Shown: positions 37,283 through 44,700 of the stretch, piece after piece | Position numbering within the stretch: position 1 is the first letter of the stretch | Layout of the letters: the number at the start of each line of letters is the position of its first letter | From: Cellvibrio sp. KY-YJ-3 | GTDB taxonomy: Bacteria > Pseudomonadota > Gammaproteobacteria > Pseudomonadales > Cellvibrionaceae | Length of the DNA stretch: 64,000 bases | Assembly (NCBI RefSeq): GCF_008806955.1 | Contig: NZ_CP031727.1 | Span: forward strand, 2,556,001-2,620,000 | Direction: 5' to 3' | The notes under the pieces: model-generated | Databases searched by the model: none | What the model saw: only the letters and a program-made list of their open reading frames with translations | What the model was told of the DNA's origin: nothing | Position numbers and translations under genes: made by a program

Positions 37283-37822
37283 ATGGAACCTTTTATCGGT
37301 GAAATCCGTTTGTTGCCATTTAGCTTTGCTCCCAAAAATTGGGCGTTATGTAATGGCCAAATACTACCAATCCAATCCAATACGGCGCTGTTCTCCATCA
37401 TTGGTACCACCTATGGCGGTAACGGCACCACCAATTTCCAGTTGCCTAATTTGCAAGGCCAAGTAGTTGCTGGTGTAGGCCAAGGGCCGGGATTGAGCCC
37501 TTGGAGTTGGGGAGAGCAGCAGGGTGAGAATGGGATGACCTTACTCACGACTGAAATTCCCGCCCATAATCATTTGATCACTGCCATGAACAATCCGGGT
37601 AATGCATCAACACCGGCAGCAGATGCTTATCTGGCAAAAGATGTGCGTGGTGGTAGCGGTGGGACAATAAACTACATGCTGACTCCCGGAACAACCAATA
37701 CGACTATGGCGCCACAAACCATAGGTGTAAATGGTGGTGGGCAGGCCCATGAAAATCGTCAGCCGTTTTTGGCATTAAATTATTGCATTGCGCTGGCTGG
37801 TGTTTTTCCTACGCGCAATTGA
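37283..37822 (+). CDS. Phage tail-collar domain protein, MdpB-like (3 of 3)
   Basis: A 179-residue paralogue beginning EPFIGEIRLLPFSFAPKNW, with GTTYGGNGTTNFQLPNLQGQ, IPAHNHLI and the ending FPTRN. Cysteines are Cys23 and Cys168. It has the longest loop between the HNH motif and the C-terminus of the three. A terminator follows 9 bases after the stop, closing the tail-collar operon. Confidence 0.9.
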   Translation: MEPFIGEIRLLPFSFAPKNWALCNGQILPIQSNTALFSIIGTTYGGNGTTNFQLPNLQGQVVAGVGQGPGLSPWSWGEQQGENGMTLLTTEIPAHNHLITAMNNPGNASTPAADAYLAKDVRGGSGGTINYMLTPGTTNTTMAPQTIGVNGGGQAHENRQPFLALNYCIALAGVFPTRN

Positions 37823-37831
37823 TAAGTGTAT

Positions 37832-37857
37832 TCCCGGCGTAACTGCCGGGATTTTTT
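37832..37857 (+). terminator. Terminator of the tail-collar operon
   Basis: A 6-bp GC stem (CCCGGC at 37833-37838, GCCGGG at 37845-37850) extended by one T-A pair, with a 6-base loop and six T. Confidence 0.85.
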
Positions 37858-37917
37858 CATAAAGTTTTAACCCAATACCTTTTTCACTCAATATTTTTTG
37901 AATCAAGTAAAACATCA

Positions 37918-38778
37918 ATGCCAACTAAATTGCATTTTATTTCCGGATTGCCTCGCTCAGGATCAACTCTCCTGGCAGGAATACTACGACAAAATCCGCG
38001 CTTCCATGCCGCTATGAGCAGCCCTGTGGCTGGCTTGGTAAATGGCGCGCTTGAGCAGATGGGCGCGGGCAGTGAATCCTATTCGTTTTTTGATGAACAA
38101 AAACGCAAGCGTATTTGTAAGGCGCTCCTCGATGCCTATTATGCCGATAAAGACCAACCGGTAATTTTTGATACCAACCGTCATTGGACGGCGCGGCTGC
38201 ATCAATTAATTGAATTAGTGGATGACTTTAAAGTGATTTGCTGTGTGCGTAATCCCGCGTGGATTATGGACAGTTTTGAAATGATTTACCGAAAAAATCC
38301 CTTCGACTACAGCCGCATGTTTAATGCTGGGTCACGTCAGACGGTTTACAGCCGCTGTGAGTCATTAATCAATGCTGGTGGTGCGGTGGGATCTGCATGG
38401 ACTGCATTAAAAGAAGCTTATTACGGTGAGTTTTCCGAGCGTTTGTTGCTGGTGGATTACGACCTACTTACCCAGCATCCGGCACGCACGCTGGAATTAA
38501 TTTATCGCTTTATTGATGAGCCGCAATTCGATCACGATTTTAATAATGTGGACTACTCAGAAAACGAATTCGACCAAAATCTGGGAGTAAAAGGTTTGCA
38601 CAGTGTGAAGAAAAAGGTGGAGTTCAAAAGTCGGCGCAGTATTTTGCCACCGGATTTATTTGTGAAATATCAGGAAATGGATTTTTGGCAGGATCAGGCG
38701 GGAACTTCCGCCAATATTATCGCGAGTAAGAAACCAGCGGCGACAGGTGCGCCTCTAAACGGGAATTTATCATCATGA
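37918..38778 (+). CDS. Sulfotransferase family protein
   Basis: A 286-residue cytosolic sulfotransferase. The PAPS 5'-phosphosulfate loop is GLPRSGSTLLAG (10-21) and the 3'-phosphate site is VICCVRNPAWIMDSF. The rest is the usual alpha/beta fold, ending in a basic KKKVEFKSRRS segment. It differs from the longer sulfotransferase upstream and is not a duplicate of it. It overlaps the giant-protein gene by the 4 bases ATGA, so the two are translationally coupled, which suggests that the giant protein, or the fibre-like proteins, may be its substrate. Confidence 0.87.
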   Translation: MPTKLHFISGLPRSGSTLLAGILRQNPRFHAAMSSPVAGLVNGALEQMGAGSESYSFFDEQKRKRICKALLDAYYADKDQPVIFDTNRHWTARLHQLIELVDDFKVICCVRNPAWIMDSFEMIYRKNPFDYSRMFNAGSRQTVYSRCESLINAGGAVGSAWTALKEAYYGEFSERLLLVDYDLLTQHPARTLELIYRFIDEPQFDHDFNNVDYSENEFDQNLGVKGLHSVKKKVEFKSRRSILPPDLFVKYQEMDFWQDQAGTSANIIASKKPAATGAPLNGNLSS

Positions 38779-41700
38779 GAAATCTTTTATTCAGTGGGCT
38801 TTCTTCGCTGTTGTTACCCATGGGGGCCTATGCAGGGCCAACAGCCGGGGCGAGCTATCAGCGGACTTATTTAAGTGCATCAATCAATGCATCAACGGCA
38901 GATTTGTCGCACGCTAGTGTATTGCCGCGTGACTTGGTTGATTTGTCCGGTGATCAACTGGATATTCAAGTTGCGCACGCTGTGCGTGAATTGGTGATTG
39001 TGGATGACGGGGTCGCGGAAACGGATAAAGCCGTATTGCGTCGCGCGTTAAAGCCAGGTGTGGAAATGGTGCATATCAGTTCTGCCGCAGCGGGTTTGCC
39101 GCAATTGATTGCAGCGCTGGAAGGGCATAAAAATCTTGCGGCAATCCATATTATTTCCCACGCCGAAGCCGGTGCTATTTTGCTCGGTAATTCGCGTATT
39201 ACCGCTGAAAATATCCAGCGCGAAGTTCAGGCTTTCGCTGCTTTGAATGGTGCTGTGCGTGAAGGCGGTGACTTATTATTTTACGGTTGTGACCTCGCGG
39301 CTAATAAAGCTGGTGAAGAGTTGCTGGATATCATCAGCAATAAAACCGGTTTGGATGTGGCGGCATCTAATAATTTAACCGGTAATTCCGAGTTGCAAGG
39401 CGACTGGGATTTGGAAGTTAAACGCGGGAATGTTGAAGCGGCTTTAGCGTTTTCAGAAAAATCCCTGAAAGATTTTTCCAATGTGTTAGTGGCTTCGTCT
39501 GGGACGAAAGATTTTACATCTGGCTGGACGGATAATAACAGCAGTCTGACCTCGACAGACTTCATTGTTACAGGTTTTGACAGTGGAGGTAGTCCGATTT
39601 CTGATCTTAGTTTTGTTATACCCGGCTATGCTAACGCTGCGTATTTGCAGACTGGGTACGATTCATCAACCACCGGGACTTATTTCCAGGTTGCTGTCGA
39701 CGGAACGAATACTGGGAGTTTTGAACTGACTGGTTTGATTGCGGGAGAAGCGCCTGCATTAGGTGGTAATTTTACAAATGTGCATATTGTGGGAATCAAG
39801 CCGGACAATAGCACGATTACATCTGGCGAACTTGATGGAACAGGGGGAACCAGTGATACCTTCACCTTTGGCGCAGGTCAGCTAACCAATTTTTCCGGTG
39901 TACAGCTGAAAGCGTTCAAGTTGGTGTTCGATACTACCAGCGGGTCTAGTACCAAACCCTTCTTTGAATTCCGTAGTTTTAGTATCACCGGCGCTCTTGC
40001 TCCGTCACCCACCATCACTTCCGCCACCTACAACACCACCTCTGGTGCGTTGGTGGTTACCGGTACCAACTTCACCGCAACCGGAGGTGCAACCAATGAT
40101 GTTGATGCTAGCGACTTTACCCTGACCGGTGAGGGGGGCAGCACTTACACGCTTACTGATACGGACGATGTGGAAATTTCGTCGGCCACTAGCTTCACCC
40201 TGACACTCAGTGCAACTGATCGCGCGGCAGCGAATTTAATCATCAATAAAACTGGCACCAGTTCTACTGGCGCTACTACCTATAACCTTGCCGGTGCAGC
40301 TGGTTTTATAGCGGCTTCGGGCGCAACAGCTGACCTGACGGGTAACGGCATTACGGCTACCGTTGCTGCGCCCACGGTGACTTCCGCTACCTATGATGCG
40401 AGTACCGGGGCATTGGTTGTGACTGGCACTAACTTGAAAAAACTGAATGGTGCTGATAATGAAATTATTGCGAATAAATTCACGCTAAGAGGTGAGGGCG
40501 GCACTACCTATACCCTCACAGATACGGCGAATGTGGAGATCTCATCCGGCACCAGCTTTACCCTGAGCCTGAGTGCGACCGATAAGGCCGGCGCTAACCT
40601 GATCCTCAATAAAAACGGTACGCTTTCTACGGATATTTCCACCTACAACTTAGCGGCCGCAGAAGATTGGAATGCCGGTGCAGATGCAGCAGTGACGATT
40701 GCTGACACTACCGGTAATGGCGTTACCGTGAGCAATGTTGCTGTACCCACCATTACCAGCTCCACTTATGATGTGTCGACAGGTGCTCTGGTCGTCACTG
40801 GCACCGGGCTGCTGAAGTCACAGGGCGCCACCAATGATATAGTGGCCAATAAATTTACGTTCACAGGTCAGGGCGCGGCGACTTACGCATTGACCGATAC
40901 CGCGAATGTTGAAGTTACCTCCGGAACCAGTTTTACCCTGACGCTTAGCGCTACTGATCGCAATGCCGTAGGCGCATTGCTGAATAAAAATGGCACCAGT
41001 GCAAATGATGCAACCACCTATAACCTTGCTGCTGCTGAGGATTGGAATGCGGGTGCTGATTCGGCTGTAGTTACTGCGGATTTGACGGGTAATGGCATTA
41101 CCACCAGTAATGCATTTACAGCCCCGAACGCCCCGACCATCGGCACAGCTACCGCCGGTGATGCTCAAGTTTCTGTCACCTTTACTGCGCCGGGTAGTAA
41201 CGGCGGTTCAGCAATTACCACTTATACCGCTACGGCTAGCCCCGGTGGTGCATTTGGTACCTGTGCTGGTCCCGCTGCTTGTACTGCTACGGTAACTGGC
41301 CTTAGTAATGGGACTGCTTACACCTTTACCGTTACTGCGACTAACGCCATAGGCACCAGTGTTGCGTCGGGGGCTTCCAACTCGGCGACACCTAAAGGAA
41401 ACCAAACCATCACTTTTGCTAACCCGGGCACACAAAACTTTGGAACTACTCCAACCCTCACGGCGACTGCGGACTCTGCAACAGGAACTGATAATTTAAC
41501 GGTCACTTTCAGCTCATCTACCACTGGTGTTTGTACCATCACCAGCGGCGGTGCACTGACCTTTGTAACGGCCGGTAGCTGTACCATTGATGCAGATCAG
41601 GCGGGTGACTCGGCTACCAATTCAGCACCTACCGTCAGCCGCACCTTTACTGTCAATGCGATAGTGCCGGATGCGCCGACTATTGGTACTGCAACTGCAG

Positions 41701-44700
41701 GTGATACCCAGGCGGATGTGACCTTTACCGCACCAGTTAATACCGGCGGGGCAGCGATTACCGGTTATACCGTGACCTCTAACCCTGGTGGTTTTACTGG
41801 AACAGGTGCAGGTTCACCAATTACTGTGTCCAGTTTGACCAACGGTGTTTCATACACCTTTACCGTAACGGCGACTAACTCGGCGGGTACTGGTGCGGCT
41901 TCTGGTGCATCTAACTCGATCACGCCGGCATCACCGCAAACCATTACCTTTGCTAATCCAGGCACTCAGAACTTTGGGACTTCGCCAACATTGTCAGCTA
42001 CTTCAACTTCAAGTCTGACGGTCAGCTTCACATCATCTACAACAGGTGTTTGTACTGTTAGTGGTACAACTCTGACTTTCCTGTCGGCGGGTATCTGTAC
42101 GATTAATGCGGACCAAGCGGGCGATTCATCCTTCCTGGCTGCATCGCAAGTGAGCCAGTCTTTTAGTGTTAGTCCCGTAGTTCCCGGTGCACCAACCATA
42201 GGGACTGCAATCGCCGGTGATACTCAGGCGAGCGTTGCCTTTGTTGCCCCGGTGAATATCGGCGGCTCGGCGATTACCGGTTATACCGTGACGGTAAACC
42301 CAGCGGATGTTGCGCCTGTGATGGGCGCATCTTCACCGATTGTGGTGACCGGGCTGACTAACGGACAGGCCTACACTTTTACCGTGACGGCGGATAACGT
42401 TGCTGGTACTGGCCCTGCGTCCAGTGCATCCAACTCGATAACGCCCAAGTCGATCCAGACGGTTACCTTTGCTAACCCTGGGCCGCGAAACTTTGGTACC
42501 ACGCCAACACTGATTGCAACTACGGATGCGACTGGTTTGACGCCGACCTTTACCTCATCAACTCCCGGTGTTTGTACGATTACGAGCGGCGGTACATTGA
42601 CTTTCGTCACTGTAGGTACCTGTACGATTAATGCTGATCAGGCGGGTGACGCTAGCTACTTGGCCGCACCCCAGGTGACCAATAGCTTCACCGTAAATGC
42701 GGTAGTGCCTGGTGCACCGGTTATTGGCAGTGTCACTGCTGGCGACACCCAGGCTAGCGTTAGTTTCAGTGCACCCGCCTTTACTGGTGGTGCAGCGGTT
42801 ACCGGTTATACCGTCACCGCTAACCCCGGCGGAGCGACTGCAACCGGTGCTGGTTCACCAATCACCTTTACCGGCCTGACCAACGGCACCAGTTATACCT
42901 TTACCGTAACCGCAACCAACAGTGTGGGGACTGGTTCCGCATCGGCGGCGTCTGCTGCGGTTACACCTAACGGTCCGCCATCTATCAACGGCACTCCGGC
43001 GCTTACTGTTAATGAGGACAGCGCTTACAGTTTTGTACCCAGTGCAACAGATACTATGGGCGACACTTTGACTTTCAGTATTGCCAACAAGCCTGCTTGG
43101 GCCGCATTTGACACTACTACTGGCGCCTTGACGGGTACGCCGATAAACGCGGATGTCGGTACTACTAGCGCTATTGTGATCAGCGTTAGCGATGGCAGCT
43201 TGAGTTCAAGTTTGGCCGCATTTGATCTAACTGTGGTGAATATTAATGATGCACCTCTAATCAGCGGTACACCGACGACGTCGGTTGATCAGGACGTTGC
43301 CTACAGCTTCACCCCAACCGCGAGCGATGTGGATGTGGGCGATGTGCTGACTTACAGCATCACCAACAAACCGACCTGGGCCGCGTTTGATACCGCAACC
43401 GGTGCACTGACCGGCACACCAACCAATGTGGATGTGGGCACTACCACCGGAATCGTCATCACTGTCAGCGACGGCACCTTGAGCGCAAGCCTGGCGGCGT
43501 TTGACCTGACTGTGACCAACGTGAACGAGGCGCCCGTGATTAGCGGTACGCCGACGACGTCGGTTGATCAGGACATTGCTTACAGCTTCACCCCAACCGC
43601 GAGCGATGTGGATGTGGGCGATGTACTGACTTACAGCATCACCAATCAACCCACCTGGGCCGCGTTTGACACTGCAACCGGTGCCTTGACCGGCACACCA
43701 ACCAATACCGATGTGGGCACTACCACCGGAATCGTCATCACTGTGAGCGACGGCACCTTGAGCGCAAGCCTGGCGGCGTTTGACCTGACTGTGACCAACG
43801 TGAATGAGGCGCCTGTGATTAGCGGTACGCCATTGGTATCAGTCGATCAGGACGTTGCTTACAGCTTTATCCCAACCGCGAGCGATGTGGATGTGGGCGA
43901 TGTGCTGACTTACAGCATCACCAACAAACCGACCTGGGCCGCGTTTGATACCGCAACCGGTGCCTTGACCGGTACACCAACCAATACGGATGTGGGCACT
44001 ACCACCGGAATCGTCATCACTGTCAGCGACGGCACCTTGAGCGCAAGCCTGGCGGCGTTTGACCTGACTGTGACCAACGTGAACGAAGCGCCCGTGATTA
44101 GCGGTACGCCATTGGTATCAGTCGATCAAGACGTTGCTTACAGCTTCACCCCAACCGCAAGTGACGTGGATGTAGGCGATGTGCTGACTTACAGCATCAC
44201 CAATCAACCCACCTGGGCCGCGTTTGATACCGCCACCGGTGCTTTGACCGGCACACCAACCAATACCGATGTGGGCACTACCACCGGAATCGTGATCACT
44301 GTCAGCGACGGCACCTTGAGCGCAAGCCTGGCGGCGTTTGACCTGACCGTGACCAACGTGAACGAGGCGCCCGTGATTAGCGGTACGCCATTGGTATCAG
44401 TCGATCAAGACGTTGCTTACAGCTTCACCCCAACCGCAAGTGACGTGGATGTAGGCGATGTGCTGACTTACAGCATCACCAACAAACCCACTTGGGCCGC
44501 GTTTGACACTGCAACCGGTGCTTTGACCGGCACACCAACCAATACCGATGTGGGCACTACCACCGGAATCGTCATCACCGTCAGCGATAGTGTGCTGAGT
44601 GCATCATTACCAGCCTTCAATCTGGAAGTGATTGAAACCATCGACCCATTGCAGCCGGTGGTTACTGCACCGGAAGATATCGCCATCAACGCCACCGGGC

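Noticed and set aside
36203-37822. Prophage or tailocin remnant, because of the tail-collar domains
   Set aside because: No capsid, tail tube, baseplate, integrase or lysis gene lies within 15 kb, and the neighbours are modifying enzymes and a surface protein. MdpB-like collar proteins are known outside phages.
43257-43649. Minus-strand open frame inside the repeats of the giant gene
   Set aside because: Antisense shadow of a repetitive coding sequence; composition is odd and there is no ribosome site.
43260-44654. Regular repeats resembling a CRISPR array
   Set aside because: The 279-bp units are contiguous coding sequence with no spacers, within one open frame, and encode protein domains.
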